A stretch of 53,816 nucleotides of DNA from an uncultured Rhodospirillales bacterium (GTDB lineage Bacteria > Pseudomonadota > Alphaproteobacteria > Kiloniellales > Kiloniellaceae): assembly GCA_913060675.1 (NCBI GenBank), contig CAJXUS010000028.1:1-53816 (forward strand). The letters run 5' to 3'. How positions within the stretch are numbered: position 1 is the stretch's first letter; each line of letters begins with the position of its first letter. Below are positions 26,343-34,346 of this stretch, piece by piece. Under the pieces are notes generated by a model. It saw only the letters and a list, made by a program, of their open reading frames with translations. It was not told the DNA's origin and searched no databases. A program made the position numbers and the translations under genes.

Positions 26343-26373
26343 CAGTGGTTTTTCTCGCAGTGAGAAACCACTG
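26343..26373. repeat. Stem-loop downstream of amtB
   Basis: CAGTGGTTTTTCTC (26343-26356) pairs with GAGAAACCACTG (26362-26373) with a small bulge and a 5-nt loop. The following sequence is G-rich with T only later, so it is probably an mRNA 3' stabilising structure ahead of the true terminator. Confidence 0.5.
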
Positions 26374-26442
26374 GGGGACACCTTTTTCTCCTTAGGCCCC
26401 GCAGACCGCTATCCGAGCTCTTTCCTAGCGGGGTCTTAACTT

Positions 26443-26477
26443 ACCGCCTGTTGCCCCCCGCAGCAGGCGGTTTTTTT
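26443..26477 (+). terminator. Rho-independent terminator of amtB
   Basis: ACCGCCTG (26443-26450) pairs with CAGGCGGT (26464-26471), extended by TTG/CAG with one G-U, and is followed by seven T residues. Confidence 0.92.
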
Positions 26478-26557
26478 ATGTTCTTTTTCGATAATCATTT
26501 CTTTTCTCTAGCCACGCTCCTGCCTGAATTGGTATTTACTAACATTAATTGGGTTTC

Positions 26558-26596
26558 GGGATTAGATTCTGGAGTTAGATTACGGGGTTAAATTAT
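26558..26596. repeat. Degenerate 13-bp tandem repeat, three units
   Basis: The units GGGATTAGATTCT (26558-26570), GGAGTTAGATTAC (26571-26583) and GGGGTTAAATTAT (26584-26596) share the pattern GGRRTTARATTMY without gaps. Confidence 0.6.
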
Positions 26597-26682
26597 GGTC
26601 GTACGCACCACGATTGTTGTTTAATAAAGACATGAGGGCTCGGCATGAGAGCCACGATGAGAGATAGAGGGTAATAACTACA

Positions 26683-27951
26683 GTGATCACGCATCATTTT
26701 GTTGATCGTCAAAAGCTTCAAGAGATTCATCCCTTTACGCGGCTGGCTGCCCTATTGGCTGATACTCTCCCCGGAAAATCTCCACTGACAGACGGCGCGC
26801 CTATTAATTTATCCATTGGCGAGCCTCAAAACCAACCTCCCCATTTTGTGGCAGAAGCAATATCCCAAAATACCACGGGCTGGTCCCGCTATCCCTTATC
26901 AAAGGGAAACCCGGATTATCTCAACGCTTGTATAGAGTGGATGGAAAGACGTTATAGCCTCCCCAAAGGAATGGTTAATCCTGCCAAACACATAATCGGC
27001 GTTCCCGGTACACGTGAAGGCTTGTTCATGACCGCTCTCACTGTCCTCCCGCCCCCAAAACAAGGGGAGGAAGCCCCCGTCTTTTTAATCCCAAATCCCG
27101 GTTATCAAGTTTACACTGGAGCTGCGGCAGCTGCCGGTGCAGAAATCGTTACGGTTAGCGCCACACGTGAGAGCGGCTACCTTCCTGATTACACCCAGGT
27201 CCCTGAGGAAACCCTCAAACGCACAGCACTCTGTGTTCTCTGCAGCCCTTCAAACCCAGAAGGTGCAGTCGCAGATCCGCAAAGAATTCGCAACCTAATA
27301 GACCTCGCTAGAAAATATGATTTTGTGGTCGCTTTCGATGAATGTTATGCAGAGATTTACACCAATACTCCTCCCCATTCCGCGATCGAAATCGCGGCTG
27401 ACCTCGGGGGCGATCTCTCAAATATACTCATTTTCCATTCTCTCTCCAAGCGCTCTAGCGCGGCTGGCCTGCGCTGTGGTTTTATTGCCGGTGACGAAAA
27501 GTGGATATCAATGATCAACACAACCTGTCAGGTGGGTGGCGCAGGCGTACCACATCCTGTCCAAGCCGCAGGAACGCTTTTGTGGCAAGACGAAGATCAT
27601 GTGATTGAGAATCGGGCACGCTACCAACAAAACTTCAAACTCGCCCAGGAAATTTTAGGAAACTCCATACCCGTTGAAATTCCTGCAGGAGGGTTTTGCC
27701 TCTGGCTCGATGTAGCCGATGGTGTTCAAGCGACAATCAAACTTTGGCAAGAAGCTGGCATTCGCGTTATGCCTGGTACCTATATGAGCCACAAAGACAA
27801 AACTGGCACCACTCCCGGAGATCGCTACATCCGCATAGCCCTGGTTTATGATATTGATTACATGGCCCTTGCCCTAACAAAGATAAAGGACGTTCTGGCC
27901 CCCTGGATACCCACTTTGAATAATGAGAGATCAAAAGGAGATGTTGCCTGA
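26683..27951 (+). CDS. Class I/II PLP-dependent aminotransferase, possibly succinyldiaminopimelate type (DapC-like)
   Basis: 422 residues of fold-type I aminotransferase. The PLP-binding lysine lies in FHSLSKRSSAAGLRCGF and the cofactor-phosphate Arg follows in the same motif. Other landmarks are NLSIGEPQ, NPGYQVY, LCSPSNPEGA (conserved Asn), AFDECYAEIY (Asp and Tyr) and the substrate-carboxylate Arg in DRYIRIALVYD. In alphaproteobacteria the relative beside ftsK is often annotated as succinyldiaminopimelate transaminase, which would serve lysine and peptidoglycan synthesis; substrate is unproven. The GTG start has GAGGG about 11 bases upstream. Its stop TGA overlaps the ftsK ATG by one base. 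Confidence 0.85.
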   Translation: MITHHFVDRQKLQEIHPFTRLAALLADTLPGKSPLTDGAPINLSIGEPQNQPPHFVAEAISQNTTGWSRYPLSKGNPDYLNACIEWMERRYSLPKGMVNPAKHIIGVPGTREGLFMTALTVLPPPKQGEEAPVFLIPNPGYQVYTGAAAAAGAEIVTVSATRESGYLPDYTQVPEETLKRTALCVLCSPSNPEGAVADPQRIRNLIDLARKYDFVVAFDECYAEIYTNTPPHSAIEIAADLGGDLSNILIFHSLSKRSSAAGLRCGFIAGDEKWISMINTTCQVGGAGVPHPVQAAGTLLWQDEDHVIENRARYQQNFKLAQEILGNSIPVEIPAGGFCLWLDVADGVQATIKLWQEAGIRVMPGTYMSHKDKTGTTPGDRYIRIALVYDIDYMALALTKIKDVLAPWIPTLNNERSKGDVA

Positions 27952-30335
27952 TGGCTCGCTCAGCAAAAACTGGAGGCGTACAGCTACTTCCAGAAGGCAC
28001 AGGCACATTCTTTCGGCGCCGAACTATTGAAATTTCCGGTGTCGGATTACTGGTTTTAGGCGTAGCCCTCGCTCTTGCCTTTTTCTCATTCAACCCCGCT
28101 GATCCGGGTTTTAACAGGGCCGCAAACAGCTCTGTGACAAACCTACTTGGGATCCCGGGCGCTGAAGTCTCGGGCTTAGCTCTCACATTTCTCGGCCTAT
28201 CTGTTTACACTATTCCAATTATCCTTGCAGCTTGGTGCTGGCGTTGCTTAAGGGACCATTCTCTTTCAAAGCCTTGGGCGCGAGCGCTCGCGCTTCCAAT
28301 CGCTGTAATCGGCCTATCCCTTATCTTTACAATACTGCCGGGCTCTGAAGGTTGGCTTGGAGAAGGACAACCCGCCAGTCTAGGTGGTGCTGTGGGGCAA
28401 ATAATTTTAGAACAAATTCAAGCCTACGCCCCGCTCCCCAATTGGGTCATAGCACTGATCGCGCTCATCCCGACAATTCCAGCTTTTCTCTATGCGATTG
28501 CCCTTAATCGAGAAGAATGGAAAAAAATCGGGAAAGGCTTAATGTTTGGCATAACGTCGGCGCGTAAAATCGGCAAAATATTTAATATCGAGAACAGATT
28601 CAAAGATACTGATACTGCTGAAGAACCAAATTCCAACATTAGAGCCAAGCGTAAAAAGGCCATACGCAAACGCGCAACAAAAGACCGCATAGAGCCTGTG
28701 CTAGAAGACGAGCAAGGCTTGAGCTCCCGGGTCGAAACGACAATACAATCAACCAAACCAAGCAAACGCGCCAAGGCTGAAGAACAAGGTCGCCTCAATC
28801 TTAGCAGTAACGACGGGGAATACGAGCTCCCCCCCATATCTATTCTCAGTACGCCCCCGGCTGATGCCGGAAAAGATAATATGAGCAAGGATGCGTTAGA
28901 AAAAACGGCTCGCTTGCTTGAAACTGTCCTTGATGATTTTGGCGTGAAAGGCGAGATCGTCACCATTCGTCCAGGTCCCGTTGTCACGCGCTACGAACTT
29001 GAGCCCGCCCCAGGCACTAAGACCAGTCGTGTGGTTGGCCTTGCCGATGACGTTGCCAGATCTATGTCGGCGATATCTGTGCGCGTAGCTGTTGTTCCTG
29101 GCTCGACAACGATTGGTATCGAACTCCCAAACAGCAAAAGACAGACCGTTTACCTCAAAGAGCTTATGGGCTCTACAGACTACGACAAAGACAAAGGAAA
29201 ACTTCCCATTATTTTAGGCAAGGATATTGGCGGATTACCCTCTATCGTTGATCTTGCTCAAATGCCTCACCTTTTGATCGCGGGAACCACGGGTTCAGGT
29301 AAATCGGTTGCCGTCAACGCGATGATTTTGTCGTTGCTCTACAGGTTTACCCCGGATGAATGTAAATTCATCATGGTTGATCCCAAGATGTTAGAGCTTT
29401 CGGTATATGACGGCATCCCCCACCTGCTTGCCCCGGTCGTAACCGAGCCTAAAAAAGCTGTTGTTGCCCTGAAATGGACCGTGCGTGAGATGGAGGATCG
29501 TTATCGCGCCATGTCACGTCTCGGCGTTCGAAATATTGATGGCTATAATGCGCGTATGGAAGAGGCCCGAAAAAATGGCGAGGTCCTAACCCGGAAAGTT
29601 CAAACCGGATTTGACCCAGAAACCGGGCAGCCGATTAATGAAGAACAGGCCTTTGATATGAAGGCCCTCCCCTACATCGTCGTCGTTGTCGATGAAATGG
29701 CGGATTTGATGCTGGTTGCTGGTAAAGATATTGAAGCGACAATTCAACGTCTCGCCCAGATGGCACGTGCAGCTGGTATCCACATCATGATGGCCACCCA
29801 ACGCCCCTCTGTCGATGTCATCACCGGTACAATCAAAGCCAACTTCCCAACCCGAATTAGCTTTAACGTGACCTCCAAGATCGACAGCCGCACCATCCTG
29901 GGTGAGCAAGGCGCAGAACAGCTACTTGGCCGAGGAGATATGTTGCACATGGGGCAGGGCGGCCGCATACAACGTGTTCACGGCCCCTTGGTAACCGATG
30001 AAGAGGTAGAAGAAGTCGTAAAATGGCTTAAGCACCAAGCACAGCCGAGTTATGTTGAATCCGTCACTATAGAAGATGATGACAGTCCCGATTTTGATGG
30101 AGCAGGACCATCAAGCAGCGGGGGCAATGGCAATAAAGCTGATGAGCTTTATGACAAAGCGGTCGCAGAAGTGATTAAAAGCCGCAAGGCATCTACCAGT
30201 TATGTCCAACGCCGCCTTCAAATCGGCTATAACAGAGCTGCGACAATAATAGAGCGGATGGAAGACGAAGGCGTCATCTCATCAGCAAATCATGTTGGCA
30301 AAAGAGAAGTCCTCGTCCCGAATAGAGACGATTAA
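27951..30335 (+). CDS. ftsK: DNA translocase FtsK/SpoIIIE
   Basis: 794 residues. Four N-terminal transmembrane helices (about 25-180) anchor the protein at the septum. A charged linker follows (about 200-300), then the alpha-beta motor domain with Walker A GTTGSGKS (about 445-452) and Walker B YIVVVVDEMADLM. The C-terminal gamma winged helix (STSYVQRRLQIGYNRAATIIERMEDEGVIS) recognises KOPS sites. It pumps DNA and activates XerCD at dif during division. The linker is short compared with E. coli FtsK, as usual in this class. It is translationally coupled to the aminotransferase gene and followed by lolA 68 bases later. Confidence 0.96.
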   Translation: MARSAKTGGVQLLPEGTGTFFRRRTIEISGVGLLVLGVALALAFFSFNPADPGFNRAANSSVTNLLGIPGAEVSGLALTFLGLSVYTIPIILAAWCWRCLRDHSLSKPWARALALPIAVIGLSLIFTILPGSEGWLGEGQPASLGGAVGQIILEQIQAYAPLPNWVIALIALIPTIPAFLYAIALNREEWKKIGKGLMFGITSARKIGKIFNIENRFKDTDTAEEPNSNIRAKRKKAIRKRATKDRIEPVLEDEQGLSSRVETTIQSTKPSKRAKAEEQGRLNLSSNDGEYELPPISILSTPPADAGKDNMSKDALEKTARLLETVLDDFGVKGEIVTIRPGPVVTRYELEPAPGTKTSRVVGLADDVARSMSAISVRVAVVPGSTTIGIELPNSKRQTVYLKELMGSTDYDKDKGKLPIILGKDIGGLPSIVDLAQMPHLLIAGTTGSGKSVAVNAMILSLLYRFTPDECKFIMVDPKMLELSVYDGIPHLLAPVVTEPKKAVVALKWTVREMEDRYRAMSRLGVRNIDGYNARMEEARKNGEVLTRKVQTGFDPETGQPINEEQAFDMKALPYIVVVVDEMADLMLVAGKDIEATIQRLAQMARAAGIHIMMATQRPSVDVITGTIKANFPTRISFNVTSKIDSRTILGEQGAEQLLGRGDMLHMGQGGRIQRVHGPLVTDEEVEEVVKWLKHQAQPSYVESVTIEDDDSPDFDGAGPSSSGGNGNKADELYDKAVAEVIKSRKASTSYVQRRLQIGYNRAATIIERMEDEGVISSANHVGKREVLVPNRDD

Positions 30336-30403
30336 AACGACCAACTTATTCAATAATTTGAGCCATTGATTTTCGGCTCCCGACCATAAAGTTACTTAAC
30401 ACA

Positions 30404-31153
30404 ATGCGTGAAATATTTAAGGATAGAGCTTTGGTTGCGACACTTCGCAAATTAACTATCGGTCTTGGACTTACTCTCGGACTCTCTCTGGGGTTCACTC
30501 TGGGATTCATGGGACTTTTAGCCTCTTCGTTTGTACTACTGCCTACCCCAAAAGCACAGGCCGCATCCACGAGTGAAGAGAACACTGCCTTTTCAGGACT
30601 TTCCCCTGACGAAGTCGCCATTGTCAGGCGTGTGGAGGGTTATCTTAACGATCTGAAATCCGTATCAGCCCGGTTCATTCAGGTATCCAGCAATGGCGGC
30701 CTCTCAGAAGGAGATCTCTTCATTCAGCGGCCAGGTCGGATGAGATTTGAATACGACGAACCTGTTCCAATTGTCATGATCGCCAATGGTGTTACCCTGC
30801 TCTACTTTGATAAGAAGCTAAAACAATCGACTTATCTCCCCTTATGGAAAACGCCTCTATGGTTTTTGATCAGAGAGAAAGTTGAACTTCACAAAGACAT
30901 TCATATCCTTAGAGCTCAGGCATCGAACTCTACCGTGCAACTTGAACTTCGCGCAGAGGGAGAATCAGACGGCACACAGATGACACTTCTTTTCAGCGAT
31001 AATCCATTATCGCTCAGAAAGTGGGAAGTCGTTGATGCCCAGGGTATAACAACACAGGTTTCTCTTATCGATCCAACTTATGATGGATTAATCAATGAGG
31101 ATGTCTTCAAAACAGATGACTTGGATCTGCAGAAAAAGAGTTTAAAAGATTAG
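30404..31153 (+). CDS. lolA: LolA-like outer-membrane lipoprotein carrier protein
   Basis: 249 residues. The N-terminus has an unusually long, repetitive hydrophobic stretch (LGLTLGLSLGFTLGF, residues about 22-36) within a signal sequence ending at AQA near residue 50. The mature part is a LolA fold: YLNDLKSVSARFIQVSSNGG, LFIQRPGRMRFEYDEP and LLYFDKKLKQSTYLPL. LolA shuttles lipoproteins across the periplasm from LolCDE to the outer membrane. The position after ftsK is a common arrangement in proteobacteria. A CTATTAA/TTAATAG hairpin follows at 31162-31189 without a U-tract. Confidence 0.9.
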   Translation: MREIFKDRALVATLRKLTIGLGLTLGLSLGFTLGFMGLLASSFVLLPTPKAQAASTSEENTAFSGLSPDEVAIVRRVEGYLNDLKSVSARFIQVSSNGGLSEGDLFIQRPGRMRFEYDEPVPIVMIANGVTLLYFDKKLKQSTYLPLWKTPLWFLIREKVELHKDIHILRAQASNSTVQLELRAEGESDGTQMTLLFSDNPLSLRKWEVVDAQGITTQVSLIDPTYDGLINEDVFKTDDLDLQKKSLKD

Positions 31154-31198
31154 GGCAAGACCTATTAAACAGCTTTGTTGAGTTAATAGATCCTGTCT

Positions 31199-32032
31199 CT
31201 AGCTTCTTTTCCAACCAAATGGCCTGGCTAACAGGGTCAAAAACCCCTTATCTCGAGTGCCTTCGACGCCAATACGCATGCCTAATTCCCGAGGGTTTTT
31301 GCTCCTGGTCCGAAACAGGGGATCCCACCAACTAAATATTGTCCCGTAGTTACTGTCCGTATCTGCCTTGATCGCGTGGTGGTGAACCCAGTGAATTTCA
31401 GGGGTTATAAAAATATACCCTAATGAATTTTCAATATATTTTTTAAGCCTGATGTTGGAATGGTGAAACACAGTTGCAATCAACACGATGGTCTCAAATA
31501 CCACAACGGAGACAAAGGAAATATCAAGGACAATAATAACCCCAGCACGAGCTGTTGCCGACAATAAAACCTCACCAAAATGAAACCGTAAAGCCGACGT
31601 CGTATCCAATGTGTCATCAAGGTGATGAATTTCATGAAAACGCCAGAGAAATGGTACTTCGTGATTTAAGCGGTGCCACCAGTAAATCAGAAAATCCAAC
31701 ACCAAAATATCAACAATGAACCCCGACCACCCGGTCAGAAACAGAGGTCTCCAGACCAACGAATGTTCGGTTGCCCAAATTGTAAGCTGAATAATGATTA
31801 TCGGTGAGAGAATGACATTAAAGATCCAAAGACCAAAATTTCTGCGAACTCGCTCAGGAAACACACGCGCAATACCCGTTTGGACATCGATGACTTGATT
31901 ACCTAAAGCCTCACTTTGCACCACGGCTGGTACGAAGCGTTCTGAGATAAAAAGAAGCGCAATCCAAGCCAAGACAACGACACCTTTGTAAGCCAATAGC
32001 TGCTCGGTAACCTCTTCCATGTCATTACCCAT
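31199..32032 (-). CDS. Fatty acid hydroxylase / sterol desaturase superfamily membrane protein
   Basis: 277 residues with about four transmembrane segments and the histidine cluster of the diiron hydroxylase superfamily: WWHRLNHEVPFLWRFHEIHHLDD (HxxxH and HxxHH) and IHWVHHH further on. These integral membrane enzymes hydroxylate or desaturate lipid substrates with oxygen; the actual lipid is unknown. The gene is convergent with lolA and divergent from the PuuD-like gene, so it stands alone. The start ATG lies at 32032; a nearby second ATG (Met5) is possible. Confidence 0.87.
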   Translation of the reverse strand: MGNDMEEVTEQLLAYKGVVVLAWIALLFISERFVPAVVQSEALGNQVIDVQTGIARVFPERVRRNFGLWIFNVILSPIIIIQLTIWATEHSLVWRPLFLTGWSGFIVDILVLDFLIYWWHRLNHEVPFLWRFHEIHHLDDTLDTTSALRFHFGEVLLSATARAGVIIVLDISFVSVVVFETIVLIATVFHHSNIRLKKYIENSLGYIFITPEIHWVHHHAIKADTDSNYGTIFSWWDPLFRTRSKNPRELGMRIGVEGTRDKGFLTLLARPFGWKRS

Positions 32033-32217
32033 TTTTAATTCACTGAAACACGAATATGGAACAAGCGTTCAGGAAGGAAAAGGCTCACTACAGATAGATC
32101 GCAATAATGTGAGAAAGAGCCTGACCCGAGAGGATCAGACCTTGCACCGCTCGAAAGAACAGCTAACATCCAAACCAACTATTCCGTTATCACAGATCTG
32201 CTGCAGTAATATAAACT

Positions 32218-32982
32218 ATGACCATAAGATCCCTGCCTATCGTTGGTGTTTCAGCCTGCCTCTATAAAGGCGACACTCCCAAACCCTACCACTCGGTTGA
32301 CGATAAATATCTCCGGGCCGTCTCTGTTTCAGCAGGTGCAATGCCCCTTATTGTACCCGCCTTAGGCGACTTGTTAGATATGCCTGATCTCGTTGCATCT
32401 CTTGATGGCATCATGCTTACGGGAAGTAACAGTAATGTATTTCCTGAGCTGTACCAGACAAGCCCAACACCAGAAGCTGAACCCTATGATCAGATGCGGG
32501 ATCAAACGACCTTTGCCCTTATTCACGAAGCCCTGCGCCAAGAGGTACCTTTGCTCGCCATCTGCCGCGGCTTTCAAGAACTTAATGTCTCCATGGGCGG
32601 ATCTCTTCATTCCCAGGTTAGAAACATCGATGGGCGCATGGATCACAGCAGCCCTGATACCAGTGAAATGGATATTGATTATGGCCCCAGTCATACGATC
32701 CAACTTAACCCTGAAGGCAAACTGATCAATATCCTCAAATCGGACCAGGTTTCGGTAAACTCTCTTCATTACCAGGCAATTGATCGGGTCGGAAACGAGC
32801 TTCAGGTTGACGCTCAGGCTGAAGATGGAACAGTTGAAGCGATCTCAATGCCAAAACAGCCCTCTTTTGTATTAGGCGTCCAGTGGCACCCGGAATATAA
32901 ATCACAAGACAACCCCGTTTCCCGAAATATTTTTAGGGCATTTGGGGCAGCCGTTAAAAACCGAGCGTCCAACCGAACTTAA
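32218..32982 (+). CDS. Gamma-glutamyl-GABA hydrolase-like class I glutamine amidotransferase (peptidase C26)
   Basis: 254 residues forming a single class I amidotransferase fold. The nucleophile elbow is AICRGFQ (Cys116) and the catalytic His-Glu pair is in QWHPEY (His224, Glu226). The family includes PuuD, which hydrolyses gamma-glutamyl-GABA in putrescine degradation. The rest of a Puu pathway is not nearby, so the substrate is open. It starts at ATG 32218 with no strong ribosome site. Isolated gene; the spacer downstream contains an RNA candidate. Confidence 0.87.
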   Translation: MTIRSLPIVGVSACLYKGDTPKPYHSVDDKYLRAVSVSAGAMPLIVPALGDLLDMPDLVASLDGIMLTGSNSNVFPELYQTSPTPEAEPYDQMRDQTTFALIHEALRQEVPLLAICRGFQELNVSMGGSLHSQVRNIDGRMDHSSPDTSEMDIDYGPSHTIQLNPEGKLINILKSDQVSVNSLHYQAIDRVGNELQVDAQAEDGTVEAISMPKQPSFVLGVQWHPEYKSQDNPVSRNIFRAFGAAVKNRASNRT

Positions 32983-33081
32983 CCAAAACACTTTATTTGA
33001 GGGCAGAACGGTGTCTTTAGATCTGGATTTACCACAGAGATTCTACAGGAATTCACAGTGTAAATCATTAAACCCTTAATT

Positions 33082-33110
33082 CCTCTGGAGTCCCTCTGGT
33101 ACTCCTCTGG
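33082..33110. repeat. CCTCTGG motif three times with an 11-bp period
   Basis: CCTCTGG begins at 33082, 33093 and 33104, exactly one DNA turn apart. GGAGT (33087-33091) can also pair with ACTCC (33101-33105), giving a hairpin with CCCTCTGGT in the loop. Confidence 0.65.
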
Positions 33111-33219
33111 GGTAGGTAATATATTGTTAATAAACATCTCAAATTTTAAGAATATGTTCCAACATTACCCCAATTCATAAGAAAATATACCTAACACGTA
33201 ATTTTTATCCACAGGTACA

Positions 33220-33247
33220 TTGAATTCCTCTCTAGATGGCTTATCTT
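33220..33247 (+). promoter_or_regulatory. Sigma-70 type promoter of the small-RNA candidate
   Basis: TTGAAT (33220-33225) and TATCTT (33242-33247) are spaced by 16 bases. Initiation about 7 bases downstream would begin the transcript at the first hairpin (33254). The hexamers are moderate matches, so this is plausible rather than certain. Confidence 0.5.
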
Positions 33248-33253
33248 AGAATT

Positions 33254-33382
33254 ACGTCGCCTCCTACCTCACTCCTGGCGACGTTTAAAGAAACTGGAAT
33301 CCCCCCTCTAGTTTCTTGAAACTCTGCGAAGAAGCGGGAACACCTGGTTATCCCCCCAATCGGGTGTTCCTTTCTTTCTTTT
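33254..33382 (+). ncRNA. Candidate trans-acting small RNA with three C-rich hairpin loops
   Basis: Three successive stems are visible. Hairpin 1: ACGTCGCC (33254-33261) with GGCGACGT (33277-33284), loop TCCTACCTCACTCCT. Hairpin 2: AAGAAACTGGA (33288-33298) with TCTAGTTTCTT (33307-33317), loop ATCCCCCC. Hairpin 3: GGAACACCTGGTT (33337-33349) with its partner at 33358-33370, loop also ATCCCCCC, followed by TTTCTTTCTTTT as a terminator. All three loops are complementary in character to purine-rich ribosome binding sites. The architecture recalls alphaproteobacterial alpha-r14 (NfeR1-type) and Rhodobacter 'cuckoo' RNAs, which expose anti-Shine-Dalgarno loops; homology was not tested. About 129 nt. 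Confidence 0.7.
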
Positions 33383-33492
33383 ATCTTTTATTCTGATGTA
33401 GTTAGTTGTATTCTAAGCCTCTAACCTAAGATAATACGTTTACACCTCACCTTACTAATCATTACTCTTCCGAAACATTCTATAAATATTTA

Positions 33493-33535
33493 TTTCGAAT
33501 GCGGAATAAATTTGTTTCGAATACGGAATAAATTC
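33493..33535. repeat. 22-bp-period duplication before the exonuclease start
   Basis: TTTCGAATGCGGAATAAAT starting at 33493 recurs at 33515 with one substitution (GCGG to ACGG). The second copy supplies the GGA that serves as ribosome site for the ATG at 33536. It may be an operator pair or a simple slippage duplication. Confidence 0.7.
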
Positions 33536-34333
33536 ATGAGCCTGCGCATCGCCACTTGGAACATCAACTCTGTACGCCAACGTTTAGGGCACCTAAAAGA
33601 CTTTACTGAAAGTCATCATCCTGACCTTCTATGTTTACAAGAAACCAAAGTACAGAATTCAGAATTCCCTGAAAATGAAATTAAATCAATGGGATATGAA
33701 ACAGTACTTTTCCATGGTCAAAAAAGTTACAACGGCGTTGCAATCCTGTGCAAGAAACAAGTGAAGTCCAGTAATCAGCTAATCTGGTGTGAAAAAGATG
33801 ATTGCAGACACTTATCTGTAACCTTGGATAATGGTGTCCAAGTACATAATTTCTATGTTCCATCAGGCGGATCCATTCCTGACCCGGAACAAAATGATAA
33901 ATTTGCTCATAAGCTCCAGTTTCTTAAAGAAATGACCGAGTGGATATCAAATCCAGAAATAAAGAATGATAAAATCATTCTCGTTGGCGATTTAAACGTT
34001 GCCCCGCTGGAAAATGACGTCTGGAACCACAAAAAAATTCAAAAATCAGTCGGCCACACTCCTTTGGAATGCGATTTAATGGCAAAAATGAAGGAGGCTG
34101 GCGACCTTACAGATGTTGGGCGTCACTTTGTGCCCGCTGATCAACCTCTATATTCTTGGTGGGGATACAGATATAAGCCTGCCTTCGCCAAAAATTATGG
34201 TTGGAGACTGGATCATATTCTCACAACGGACAGCTTGAAAGCGGCTTTACAACACTTTGAAGTCGTTAAAGATACACGGGGCTGGGAAAAACCTTCCGAC
34301 CACGTACCAAATATTGTCGATTTAAATCTCTGA
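33536..34333 (+). CDS. xthA: Exodeoxyribonuclease III
   Basis: 265 residues of the ExoIII/AP endonuclease family, which cuts DNA at abasic sites and trims 3' ends in base-excision repair. All catalytic landmarks are present: Asn9 (TWNINS), Glu36 (LQETK), Asp152 and Asn154 (VGDLNVAP), Asp226 (RLDHIL) and the terminal SDHVP with His256. I use the ATG at 33536; an upstream TTG frame exists at 33512 but lies inside a repeat and adds no conserved residue. Single gene, convergent with the cNMP-binding gene across a 14-bp repeat tract. Confidence 0.95.
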   Translation: MSLRIATWNINSVRQRLGHLKDFTESHHPDLLCLQETKVQNSEFPENEIKSMGYETVLFHGQKSYNGVAILCKKQVKSSNQLIWCEKDDCRHLSVTLDNGVQVHNFYVPSGGSIPDPEQNDKFAHKLQFLKEMTEWISNPEIKNDKIILVGDLNVAPLENDVWNHKKIQKSVGHTPLECDLMAKMKEAGDLTDVGRHFVPADQPLYSWWGYRYKPAFAKNYGWRLDHILTTDSLKAALQHFEVVKDTRGWEKPSDHVPNIVDLNL

Positions 34334-34346
34334 TCCTGAGACCAGG

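Larger units (their letters stand above)
26286..26682. other. Spacer with terminators and a degenerate tandem repeat
   Basis: About 400 non-coding bases between amtB and the aminotransferase gene. It contains a stem-loop (26343-26373), a weaker CCCCGC/GCGGGG hairpin at about 26396-26435, a strong terminator (26443-26477) and a 13-bp tandem repeat (26558-26596). The promoter of the downstream operon should lie between 26480 and 26660; I cannot assign it. Confidence 0.7.
32983..33535. other. Long spacer carrying a small-RNA candidate and repeats
   Basis: About 550 bases with no gene. It holds an 11-bp periodic CCTCTGG repeat (33082-33110), a promoter-like pair (33220-33247), a three-hairpin RNA candidate with a terminator (33254-33382), and a 22-bp-period duplication immediately before the exonuclease gene (33493-33535). 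Confidence 0.75.

Noticed and set aside
26396..26440. Attenuator or riboswitch downstream of amtB
   Set aside because: The CCCCGC/GCGGGG and CCGCTA/TAGCGG pairings are mutually exclusive but sit after the stop codon and before a terminator, far from the next gene; a 3' structure is a simpler reading.
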